A program made the position numbers and the translations under genes. A DNA stretch of 37,784 bases from the NCBI GenBank assembly GCA_004557185.1, contig SFEP01000018.1:1-37784 (forward strand). Direction: 5' to 3'. Shown here piece by piece: positions 15,342-22,609 of this stretch. Within the stretch, counting starts at the first letter, position 1, and each line of letters starts with the position of its first letter. The notes beneath the pieces were generated by a model. That model was not told where the DNA came from and did not search any database. It was given only the letters and a program-made list of their open reading frames with translations. This DNA comes from Bacteroidales bacterium. Lineage in GTDB: Bacteria > Bacteroidota > Bacteroidia > Bacteroidales > Bacteroidaceae.

Positions 15342-16355
15342 TCAACGGGTCATGAGGCGTTGCAGCTCGGCCTTGTCGGTGACGTCGCGGGCCTCAATGC
15401 GGCCATCGGCTGTGAGGAGCAGGGCCGACGGCACGTAGCGCAGGGCCAGCGCCTCGGCGGCGGGGGAGCGGAACATGCGGCCGTCGCACACCACGGGCAC
15501 ATCGAGGGTGTCGCGCCTCAGACTGCGGCGGCACACTTCGGCATCGGCGTCGACCGACACGAGTATCACCCGCCACTTGCTGCCTGAGCGGCGCGCCGCC
15601 TCGACGGCTGTGCGGGCCATCTCGAGCGATGGCGAACTCCACGAGGCAATGCACACCACTGCCGTGCGCTTGCCGCGCCACTGGTGGCTGTGCAGGCTGT
15701 CGCCCTTCAGGGTGAGGGCGCTGAAAGGCTTTACGCGCTGCCCCTTGGCGGCTGTGAGCAGCGGCCGTGCCCAGCCTTCGAGGGCCTGCACGGCGGGGCT
15801 TTGGCGCTGGGCCTGCCGCAGCACGTCGAGCATCTGGAGGGCGAGTGCGGGGTCGGCGGGCTGGGCCTGCTGCATGAGGTACTGGCGAAACACCACTACG
15901 GCGGCGCAGGAGGCGGCGTTTTCGCGTATGAAGCGGGCTGCTGCCAGTCGCTGGTTGGTGCCGTGCTCGCGGCCATACTTCTGGCGGAAGTCGGTGAGCA
16001 GGCGGTTGTCGTCGGTACCCTCTACCTCGGCGTCGCCAATGTGGGCGGCGTCGCCCTTGATGGTCACGGTGTGGCCGGGACTGAGCACGATGTGGGTTTG
16101 CGTGTAGTTGGGGTAGAGCAGCGTGGCCGGCACGTCGTGGGTGAGAGCCCGCTCGTAGCTGAAGCTGCCATCGTCGATGCGCACTGTGTCGAAGCCGGCA
16201 AAGTCGCCGCCCTCGGCATAGAGGTAGAACTCGCCCTGGTTGATGTTTTCAAAATGCCCTTCCAGGCGGGCCGTGCCTTTGTCGGGGCCGCACCCTGCCG
16301 CCAGGAGGGCTACAAGCAGGATGAGGGCTGCGCTGAGGTGGTGTGTGAAGTGCAT
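15342..16355 (-). CDS. DUF4369/thioredoxin-fold lipoprotein lacking CxxC
   Basis: The 337-residue lipoprotein has a signal peptide with lipobox LLAAGC (Cys22), an N-terminal beta-rich DUF4369-like domain (ARLEGHFENINQGEFYLYAEG to about residue 115), a helical linker and a C-terminal TlpA/AhpC-like thioredoxin fold. In this fold the usual WCxPC active site reads WSSPS (residues 239-243), so both redox cysteines are missing; the strand before it (TAVVCIAS) and the later cis-Pro region (RYVPSALLLTADGRI) are kept. It therefore cannot act as a standard dithiol oxidoreductase and may be a binding or scaffold protein in the periplasm. It lies 81 bp upstream of the kinase-like gene. Confidence 0.82.
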   Translation of the reverse strand: MHFTHHLSAALILLVALLAAGCGPDKGTARLEGHFENINQGEFYLYAEGGDFAGFDTVRIDDGSFSYERALTHDVPATLLYPNYTQTHIVLSPGHTVTIKGDAAHIGDAEVEGTDDNRLLTDFRQKYGREHGTNQRLAAARFIRENAASCAAVVVFRQYLMQQAQPADPALALQMLDVLRQAQRQSPAVQALEGWARPLLTAAKGQRVKPFSALTLKGDSLHSHQWRGKRTAVVCIASWSSPSLEMARTAVEAARRSGSKWRVILVSVDADAEVCRRSLRRDTLDVPVVCDGRMFRSPAAEALALRYVPSALLLTADGRIEARDVTDKAELQRLMTR

Positions 16356-16438
16356 GGGCTGGGGTTGGTGGCCTTGGGGTGAAACGGATAACGCCAGAAG
16401 CCGCGGCGAAGCGTGCCGCCCTGCCTGACGCTATGCAC

Positions 16439-16472
16439 GAACGGGTGTGCCATGCGGATGACACACCCGTTC
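16439..16472 (-). terminator. stem-loop after the TPR lipoprotein gene
   Basis: GAACGGGTGTG (16439-16449) and CACACCCGTTC (16462-16472) form a perfect 11-bp stem with a 12-base loop, 67 bp past the stop at 16539. No T-run follows on the minus strand. Confidence 0.55.
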
Positions 16473-16538
16473 CTGCTGCGGGCAACGGTGCTGCACCGAG
16501 CAGGTGGCGGCCGGTGCGGGAGTTGGAGGGGAGAGGGT

Positions 16539-18242
16539 TTAGCGCACGATGCTCTGGAAGGCGCTGTCGTTGAAGAGCGTCACGAATTCCAGGTCGCGGC
16601 TGGCCCGCTGCTTGAGGGAGGGGTTCAGCTTCACGGCTTCCTGCAGTGCCTTCACGGCGTCGGTCTGGCGGTTGGTGCGGGCAGCCACCACAGCAGCGAG
16701 GTAGGCGGTGTAGGCGTCCTTGTCAGTCACGCTCTCGAGGGTCTGCTTGGCGGCAGCATAGTCCTTGTTGAGGAGCTGTGCCAGGGCGGCGGAGTTCGTG
16801 TTCACGCCTTTCAGGAATTCGGCGGCCTGTGCGTAGTTGCCTGCGGCCACCTGCAGGTTGCCCATGAGTTCGTTGTGGTTTTTCGCATCTGAAGCCTTGG
16901 CCAGATAGTCCTTGGCCTCAACGGGGTGCCCCTCGATGAGGGCGAGCATACCCAGGTTGGCGTTCACCTCGGCTGCATCGGCGCGCTTGGTGGCGGCCTG
17001 TGCCAGCCACTGCTTGGCCTCGGCCACCTTGCCCTGCTGCATGGCGATGGCTCCCAGGTTGTTGAAGGCGCGGTAGTCGTCGCTGTACTGGCGGGCTGCT
17101 GCCTGGTAGTAAGCCTGCTGCGCGGCGGCATCCTCGTGCAGCGTAGCGCCATAGAGGAGTTCCTCTACCGAGAGCTTCGTGGCGTCGGCCTTAAACTGTG
17201 CGGCTATCTCGTCGTCAGAACGGCCGATGATGTTGTAGTGCACGAGGAGACGTGCGCGGCGCAGTTCGGGCAGCACTTCCTTGGCGAGTTCCTCGAAACC
17301 TGCCGAGAGGTTTTTGATTTGCTGCTCGCGCTGTTCGGGGTCTTCATACATGGAGAGCACGCGCAGAATGACGTCCTTGTCCTGAATGTTCGAGGCTATG
17401 AGCAATTCCTGGAAGTGTTCCCAGTCCTCGGCCGTGTAGCGGCTTTCCACGTCGGCGTCGAGTCCCATAGCCTTGAGTTCGCCCTGCAAGTAGCGCTTCG
17501 AACTCTTTTCGCGCTGCTGGGCCAGGGCGGTGTTCAGCTTGAGACCGCCGTCGGGCGATGCGTAAGCCGACACTTCGATGTTGTCGAGCATGTAGCCCTT
17601 CTGGTCGGCCTTGATGGCGCGGAGCGTTTGCAGAAACTCCTGCACGGTGGGCTGCTTGATTTCGCTGGATCGCACGTTGGCCTGCTGGATGAGGTATTTG
17701 ATTTGTGCCTTCTGCGTCATCTCGATGGCGTAGTGGTAGTCGTCGGCAGCGATGGCGGTGTGTGCTGAGCCCACCGTTTTGCCCACGAGGGTCGAGGTGG
17801 CGAGCACGCCGTGGGCTATGCACACGTCGGGCATCTCCACGGTCTTTTTGCCCTTCTGCGCCTTGAAACGTACGTAGAGGTCGCTCTTGAGCATCTCTTC
17901 GTTGTAAGTGAACTGGTTGCGCAGGGGTTGCGTGCCGCCCAGTTGATAGGAGATGACGGGGGCGTTGCCCTGCACCTTCTCGCCCTGGAAGGAGGCCTTC
18001 TGGCCTGCCTGGGCCTTCACGCCATATCTTATTTCGGGCATGAGGGTGATGGTGGCGTTTCGCTTCATGTATTTTTCGGGGAAGCGCACGTCAATGTTCA
18101 CAACCACCTGTCCGCCTACAGCCTCCATGGGCGAGGGTGTCACGGTGAAGTTTTCTGCGCCCAGCGGGGCGAGTTTGCTACACGAGGCAAGCAGCACGGT
18201 GCCTGCGAGCGCAGCCGAAAGGGTCAGTTTCGAGTAGGTCAT
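16539..18242 (-). CDS. OmpA-like / TPR-repeat lipoprotein
   Basis: From the ATG at 18242 it encodes 567 residues with signal peptide and lipobox LLASC (Cys21). Residues about 25-170 are beta-rich with no name I can give. The middle contains IEVSAYASPDGGLKLNTALA followed by QQREKSSKRYL, which resembles the OmpA-type peptidoglycan-binding motif. The C-terminal third is made of TPR-like helical hairpins (FNNLGAIAMQQGKVAEAKQWL, VNANLGMLALIEGHPVEAKDYL, YTAYLAAVVAARTNRQTDAVKAL), ending RDLEFVTLFNDSAFQSIVR. Lipid anchoring, a possible peptidoglycan contact and TPR scaffolding suggest an envelope assembly role. Family architecture is known in Bacteroidales, but the function is not established. Confidence 0.82.
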   Translation of the reverse strand: MTYSKLTLSAALAGTVLLASCSKLAPLGAENFTVTPSPMEAVGGQVVVNIDVRFPEKYMKRNATITLMPEIRYGVKAQAGQKASFQGEKVQGNAPVISYQLGGTQPLRNQFTYNEEMLKSDLYVRFKAQKGKKTVEMPDVCIAHGVLATSTLVGKTVGSAHTAIAADDYHYAIEMTQKAQIKYLIQQANVRSSEIKQPTVQEFLQTLRAIKADQKGYMLDNIEVSAYASPDGGLKLNTALAQQREKSSKRYLQGELKAMGLDADVESRYTAEDWEHFQELLIASNIQDKDVILRVLSMYEDPEQREQQIKNLSAGFEELAKEVLPELRRARLLVHYNIIGRSDDEIAAQFKADATKLSVEELLYGATLHEDAAAQQAYYQAAARQYSDDYRAFNNLGAIAMQQGKVAEAKQWLAQAATKRADAAEVNANLGMLALIEGHPVEAKDYLAKASDAKNHNELMGNLQVAAGNYAQAAEFLKGVNTNSAALAQLLNKDYAAAKQTLESVTDKDAYTAYLAAVVAARTNRQTDAVKALQEAVKLNPSLKQRASRDLEFVTLFNDSAFQSIVR

Positions 18243-18321
18243 ATCCTTTATTAAAATGTGTATGCGGCATGATGCGGGGCCGTGGGGCACGTATGCCGTG
18301 TGGCCCAAGCCTTATGGCTGG

Positions 18322-18329
18322 CAAAGGTA
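18322..18329 (-). promoter_or_regulatory. -7 element upstream of the TPR lipoprotein
   Basis: TACCTTTG on the minus strand fits TAnnTTTG, 79 bp before the start codon. No good -33 TTTG is seen. Apart from this and the terminator at 18476, the 18243-18564 gap shows nothing. Confidence 0.5.
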
Positions 18330-18475
18330 CGTAAAAAAGGTGTGTGGCTACCCATTGCCCCTCCCTTTTTAAGCACATTTTGCAAAATGCCACTCCTTCG
18401 CCACCCGTTCCTGCCAGCGGCAGCGCAGCCCCGCTCCCGCTCTGTAAAGCGAGGCCGCGGTAGGGGGCAAAGCGA

Positions 18476-18512
18476 GGGGGCTGTGGCTTGCAGTGTGCAG
18501 GTCACAGCCCCC
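18476..18512 (-). terminator. terminator after the cytochrome c peroxidase gene
   Basis: GGGGGCTGTG (18476-18485) pairs with CACAGCCCCC (18503-18512) around a 17-base loop, followed on the minus strand by TCGCTTTGCC, a weak T-tract. Confidence 0.6.
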
Positions 18513-18564
18513 TTGGATGGAGAGCGGGCGGGCTACCACGCGGGTCAGCCGTGTGCCGGCCGCC

Positions 18565-19962
18565 TTACTGCGGCTTGTTGGCGTTGGTGAGCGTCTGGCC
18601 CTTGTACTGGCCTGTGAGCGCTTGGAGGAACGACACTACCTTGGCGGCGTCGGCATCGCTCATGTCGCGGCCCACCTGATACTTGCTCATCATGTGCACG
18701 GCTTCGGGCAGGGTTTTGACGCTGCCGTCGTGGTAGTAGGGCCAGGTGAGGGCCACGTTGCGCAGTGTGGGTGTCTTGAAGCGGTAGCGGTCGCGCTCGT
18801 TCTGCGTTTGGGCAAAGCGGCCGTTGTCGGCATCGGTGAGGCCCGACTTGATGTTCACCTCGCGGTCCTTGAAATAGTTGGCGCGTTGGCCCATGAGTTC
18901 GTAGGAGAGTCCGCCCATGTTGACGCCGGCGTGGCAGGTGGCGCAGTTGTAGTCCTTGAAGAGGGCGTAACCCTCAATCTGCTCGTCGGTGAGTGCCTTT
19001 TTGTCGCCTTTGAGGTAGCGGTCGAAGGGCGAGTTGGGCGTGATGAGCGTCTTTTCGTATTCGGCGATGGCGTCGCAGATGGTCTGCTCGTTCAGGCCCT
19101 CGGGATAGACGGCCTTGAAGCGTGCTACGAAGGCGGCATCCTGTGCGAGGCGTGCGGCAATCTCGTCGAACGAGGCGCTGCCCATCTCGACGGGGTTGAG
19201 GGGAGGTCCGCCGGCCTGTGCAGCGAGCGTGGCTGCGCGGCCGTCCCAGAACTGCACGAAGTTGAAGCAGGCGTTGTAGGAGGTGGGGGCATTCACGCCG
19301 CCCTTTTGGCCCTTGATGCCTTCGCTGTACTGCTTGTTGTCGACGCCGGCCGTAGCGATGCCGTGGCACGTGGCGCACGACACGGTGCCGTCGCCCGAGA
19401 GGCGGGTGTCGTGGTAGAGCATTTCGCCCAAAGCCACCTTGCGGCTGTCGACGGCTACGCTGTCAGGAATGGGGCGTATGGGTTCGTTTTTGAACTCCTC
19501 GGCGGCGAGCGTGTTGGGATAGAAGGCCTCGCGGTGCTGCTTCACCCAGTCGAGGGCGATGCGCTGCTTGGCGGAGGTGAGCGACGAGCCCCAGTGTGCC
19601 AGGTAGTATTGCATGAGGGGCATGGTGCCGTCGAGCACGCATTTCTCCACCTTGGCAAGGTCAACCTCGTTGACGGCCGTGCCCTGCTCGAGTGCCTGCA
19701 TCATGGGAGCGATGTCGAAGGCTTTGTAGCCCTCGGTCACGTCCTTGGTGATGAGGGTTTCGGCCAGAGGCCACTTGGCGTAGAAGGGGAGGTCGGGGTT
19801 GGCGGTGTGGCAGAACACGCAGCCGCCGTCGTGCATGATTTGCAGCATTTGCTTGTTGGGCGGCAACGTTGCGTCGGGGGCGAGGTTCACCGCACGGTAG
19901 GTGGCGGCCGCGCCTACCACGACGACGGCGGCTGCCAGTAGCAGTTTACTTGTTCGTTTCAT
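18565..19962 (-). CDS. tri-haem cytochrome c peroxidase
   Basis: The 465-residue periplasmic enzyme reduces hydrogen peroxide to water with electrons from c-type cytochromes or quinol-linked donors. An N-terminal signal/anchor (LLLAAAVVVVGAAATYRAV) precedes three haem c sites: GGCVFCH (residues 47-52), VSCATCH (195-200) and YNCATCH (339-344). The last two belong to the classical di-haem MauG/CcpA fold, with GVNAPTSYNACFNFVQFWDGR and FKTPTLRNVALTWPYYHDGS as family signatures; the first belongs to an extra N-terminal haem-binding domain as in tri-haem peroxidases of Bacteroidales. I use the ATG at 19962 (MKRTSKLLL). It is the last gene of resB-ccsA-ccp, which supplies its haem attachment machinery. 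Confidence 0.92.
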   Translation of the reverse strand: MKRTSKLLLAAAVVVVGAAATYRAVNLAPDATLPPNKQMLQIMHDGGCVFCHTANPDLPFYAKWPLAETLITKDVTEGYKAFDIAPMMQALEQGTAVNEVDLAKVEKCVLDGTMPLMQYYLAHWGSSLTSAKQRIALDWVKQHREAFYPNTLAAEEFKNEPIRPIPDSVAVDSRKVALGEMLYHDTRLSGDGTVSCATCHGIATAGVDNKQYSEGIKGQKGGVNAPTSYNACFNFVQFWDGRAATLAAQAGGPPLNPVEMGSASFDEIAARLAQDAAFVARFKAVYPEGLNEQTICDAIAEYEKTLITPNSPFDRYLKGDKKALTDEQIEGYALFKDYNCATCHAGVNMGGLSYELMGQRANYFKDREVNIKSGLTDADNGRFAQTQNERDRYRFKTPTLRNVALTWPYYHDGSVKTLPEAVHMMSKYQVGRDMSDADAAKVVSFLQALTGQYKGQTLTNANKPQ

Positions 19963-20035
19963 AAACTTTCTGTGCTTGAAGAATTTATTAAAAATGAATA
20001 CCGAAATAAGCAGGAGAAAACGGGTGGGCACCCCG

Positions 20036-20845
20036 TCAGTAAGCGTAGTTGTGCATGCTGGCGGCGGCGCTGGGCAGGAAGCTCACGCCATACCAGCACA
20101 TTTGCAACAGGGCAAAGGCTATGATGACCCAGGCGTAGGGGTGAACGTAAGCCTTGTCGTGTGTGGCGGTGGCGGGGTGCTGCAAGGCCGGCCTACGCAG
20201 ATGCACGTAGACCAGGCAGGCACACCAGCAGGCGGCGGCCCAGGTTTCCTTGGCGTCCCACGTCCAGAAATTGCCCCAGGCCTGCTTGGCCCAGATGCAC
20301 CCTGAGAGCATGCCCGCCGTGAGAAAGCAGTAGCCCGTGAGCATGAGACGGTCGGTGGAGGGGAGAAAACGCCCCGTGCGCTGCCACAAGCCTGCTACCG
20401 AGAGCAGGAAGGCGCAGCCGAAGATGCTGTAGGAGAACATGTAGACCGTGACGTGCGGCACAAACCAGGCGCTCTGCAGGGCGGGCATGAGGCTGCGGTC
20501 GTGGGTGTCGGGGCTGAACACGTTGATGCACATGAACACCGTGCCGACCAGCAGCGAGCAGAGCAAAATCCAGCGGTAGCGCCAACGGGCGTAGACCACG
20601 AGGCCCGAGAGCATCATGAAGAGCGTGTACCACAGGCGCGTTTCGCCCAAGGTGCGCAGCGGCGGACGCTGCAGACTGTGCCACAAGCCACCCACGAAGA
20701 CGGCGTACACCACCACACCAGCGGCTGTGAGCCACAAGGCAAGCCGCCGGCCGCCGGCACTGCGCATCAGTGCACTCAGCGCACCGGCCAGCCACAGCAT
20801 GAGGCTGAGGAGGGCAAAGAGGGGGAACGAGCTCCAGGTAATCAT
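20036..20845 (-). CDS. ccsA: cytochrome c biogenesis protein CcsA
   Basis: This polytopic membrane protein of 269 residues handles haem delivery in system II cytochrome c maturation with ResB/CcsB. The tryptophan-rich haem-binding motif WGNFWTWDAKETWA is at residues 190-203, with conserved histidines at His131 (FVPHVTVYMFSY) and in the later HPYAWVI segment. The ATG at 20845 (MITWSSFPLFALLSL) begins a hydrophobic helix; the upstream extension in the same frame is arginine-rich shadow sequence. The gene follows resB by 47 bp and precedes the peroxidase gene by 73 bp. Confidence 0.92.
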   Translation of the reverse strand: MITWSSFPLFALLSLMLWLAGALSALMRSAGGRRLALWLTAAGVVVYAVFVGGLWHSLQRPPLRTLGETRLWYTLFMMLSGLVVYARWRYRWILLCSLLVGTVFMCINVFSPDTHDRSLMPALQSAWFVPHVTVYMFSYSIFGCAFLLSVAGLWQRTGRFLPSTDRLMLTGYCFLTAGMLSGCIWAKQAWGNFWTWDAKETWAAACWCACLVYVHLRRPALQHPATATHDKAYVHPYAWVIIAFALLQMCWYGVSFLPSAAASMHNYAY

Positions 20846-20892
20846 GGTTTCAGGGCAATGAGGGGTGGGGAACAGGTGGTGGCAGCCCGCCG

Positions 20893-21756
20893 TCAGCGCA
20901 CGCGGCGCAGCAGCATTGTGCTGCCCGCCATGAGCAGGGCGAGGCCGGCGTAGGAGAGCCACTTCCAGGGATTGTGCACTACCTGCACGATGCAGTAGGC
21001 GGTGTGTCCGTCGGTAGCGGCGCGGTCGTAGCTTGTGAGGTAAAGGTCGTCGCACCAAGTGAGGGCCTGCGGCTCGTTGACGGCGAGCGTAACCGGCGCG
21101 TCGTCGACGGTGAGCGACGCCACAAACTGCGAGGGTGAGCCGTCGGCGGCGTTGCGCTGCACGGTGAAGTCGGTCAGTTGCAAGGCCCAGGGCAAGGGGT
21201 GCGCGAGGCCGTCGGCATCGTAGGCCGTGCGGGTGGCCTCGTGGCGCGTCACGATGGTGCGGTGGTCGGTGAGGTCGGCACTGCCCAGGAAACCTGCGGC
21301 AAGCGCCAGCAGCAGGCCGCCATGCAAGGCCACAAAGGTCCACTGCCCTGGCAGCCCTTTATGCCGCAGGCGGTGCATCAGTAGCAAAGCCAGGTGCAAC
21401 TGCAACAGCGCGAGCAGCACTACAAAGGGCCACGACGTGGTGAAGGCGTGAAGGCCGAAGGCGTGCCACCAGGCTGGCTGCAAGGGTGCACCGTGGTGCT
21501 GCGTCACGAGGCCGCCCGCCACGCACCACAGCACGGTGAGCACGAGCAGTGTGCAGGCCATGCCGCCCGAGCGCAGCCTTTTGAGCCACGCCGTGCTGCC
21601 CCATTCGCTCTCGGCCACCCACAGCACCACGAGTGCCGCGGCGGCCACGGCGACGTTGACGGGGAAGGCCATGACGGCCGGCGTTACGCCACCAGTCCAT
21701 GCCTGCACCAGCAGGGCGGCAAGCAGTAGGGGCACGATGAGGGCAATGTAGGGCAT
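20893..21756 (-). CDS. resB: ResB/CcsB-like cytochrome c biogenesis protein
   Basis: The 287-residue protein has about seven hydrophobic segments, then a periplasmic domain of about 90 residues (TDHRTIVTRHEATRTAY to HTAYCIVQVVHNPWKWLSYAG), then a last membrane helix. The closing HNPWKWLSYAGLALLMAGS matches the ResB/CcsB signature (PG..WxYxG). It forms the haem export and attachment complex with CcsA. It is short compared with many ResB proteins (400 or more residues), as is usual in the Bacteroidales version. It is the first gene of the resB-ccsA-peroxidase operon. No convincing promoter was found in the 21757-22085 stretch, which also holds no supported gene. Confidence 0.85.
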   Translation of the reverse strand: MPYIALIVPLLLAALLVQAWTGGVTPAVMAFPVNVAVAAAALVVLWVAESEWGSTAWLKRLRSGGMACTLLVLTVLWCVAGGLVTQHHGAPLQPAWWHAFGLHAFTTSWPFVVLLALLQLHLALLLMHRLRHKGLPGQWTFVALHGGLLLALAAGFLGSADLTDHRTIVTRHEATRTAYDADGLAHPLPWALQLTDFTVQRNAADGSPSQFVASLTVDDAPVTLAVNEPQALTWCDDLYLTSYDRAATDGHTAYCIVQVVHNPWKWLSYAGLALLMAGSTMLLRRVR

Positions 21757-22161
21757 TTTTTAGGAGATTGGCAGGCCGCTTCAACGCCACGGCCACCGCT
21801 GTGCAGAGGGGGAGCGGCCGTGCAGTGGCACCGAGAGGGGCGGTGTTGATGCTGCGAATTTACGCGTTTCACCTTAAAACTGATGATGGGTGTCTGATAA
21901 AACTTTATTTGAGCTCAGGAAATGGCATTCAAATGCAGGTTTTGTGCGTAAATGGATTGCATCGCCCCAAGGAAGCCCTCTCTCTTCCTTTTATACCACG
22001 CATTGTGAGCAGACAGCCCATGAAAAATGCGGGAAAAGGGGGTATGGGGGGCTTGCTTTTTAAGAAGCACACCCGTAATCCCGACTGATGGACACCACAG
22101 GAGCGTCCGATGAAAGGCTTCCACGCTTACCCGACACGCATTTCACAGCATCTGTGTACGG

Positions 22162-22301
22162 CGGGGCGGCAATTCGTCTTCACGGCATCTATATCCAGCG
22201 AGGCAGCGGGCCGTCGGAACAGGCCGCCGTGGGAACTTTCTTCCACGCCGTGGACACTTTCTTCCACGGCGGGGTAAGTTTTTCCCACGGCATCTATTTC
22301 C
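22162..22301. repeat. 21-bp-period array, module A, copy 2
   Basis: Boundary positions at 21-bp steps run 22162, 22183, 22204, 22225, 22246, 22267 and 22288. The three central units are the clean ones (CGCCGTGG...TTCTTCCA). The outer units are degenerate; both 22183 and 22288 read CGGCATCTAT. Bases 22206-22274 are the exact reverse complement of 10282-10350. Here the array comes before module B on the plus strand; at 36.9 kb it comes after. Confidence 0.9.
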
Positions 22302-22327
22302 GGCTGGGTGGCTGCGAGGTGAAACGG

Positions 22328-22400
22328 GGTGCTACGTAAAAAATATCACGTCGTACGTAAAAAAAATCACGTCGTACGTAAACTTTTTTACGTAGCATCT
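22328..22400. repeat. 73-bp palindromic module B, copy 2
   Basis: Three 21-bp units start at 22333, 22354 and 22375 (TACGTAAAAAATATCACG, TACGTAAAAAAAATCACG, TACGTAAACTTTTTTACG). The ends TGCTACGTAAAAAA and TTTTTTACGTAGCA are inverted repeats. It is almost identical to 36902-36974, differing only at the outermost bases. Confidence 0.92.
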
Positions 22401-22422
22401 ATTTTTGACGGGGCGCTGACTT

Positions 22423-22480
22423 CATAAAACAAACGCCGTCGGCATCAAGGGCAGAAGGGGCTGCACTTGATGCCGACGGC
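22423..22480 (-). terminator. terminator of argS
   Basis: GCCGTCGGCATCAAG (22435-22449) and its complement (22466-22480) form a perfect 15-bp stem with a 16-base loop. On the minus strand it is followed by GTTTGTTTTATG. Confidence 0.8.
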
Positions 22481-22609
22481 ATCGGTTTCAGGTGATCGGC
22501 ATCGGGGGGAACGATGCGGGGCAATCGGCCGCAAGGAGGTAGTGGTCAAAGCTTCCTTGAGGCTGACGGAGGGTGTGTTGAGGGCTGGCCGGTGCGCGGC
22601 GGTGCGGGC

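Noticed and set aside
21768..22088. Open frame of about 106 codons between resB and the 22-kb repeat locus
   Set aside because: Composition changes along its length, no motif or homology is recognisable, and no promoter or start context supports it.
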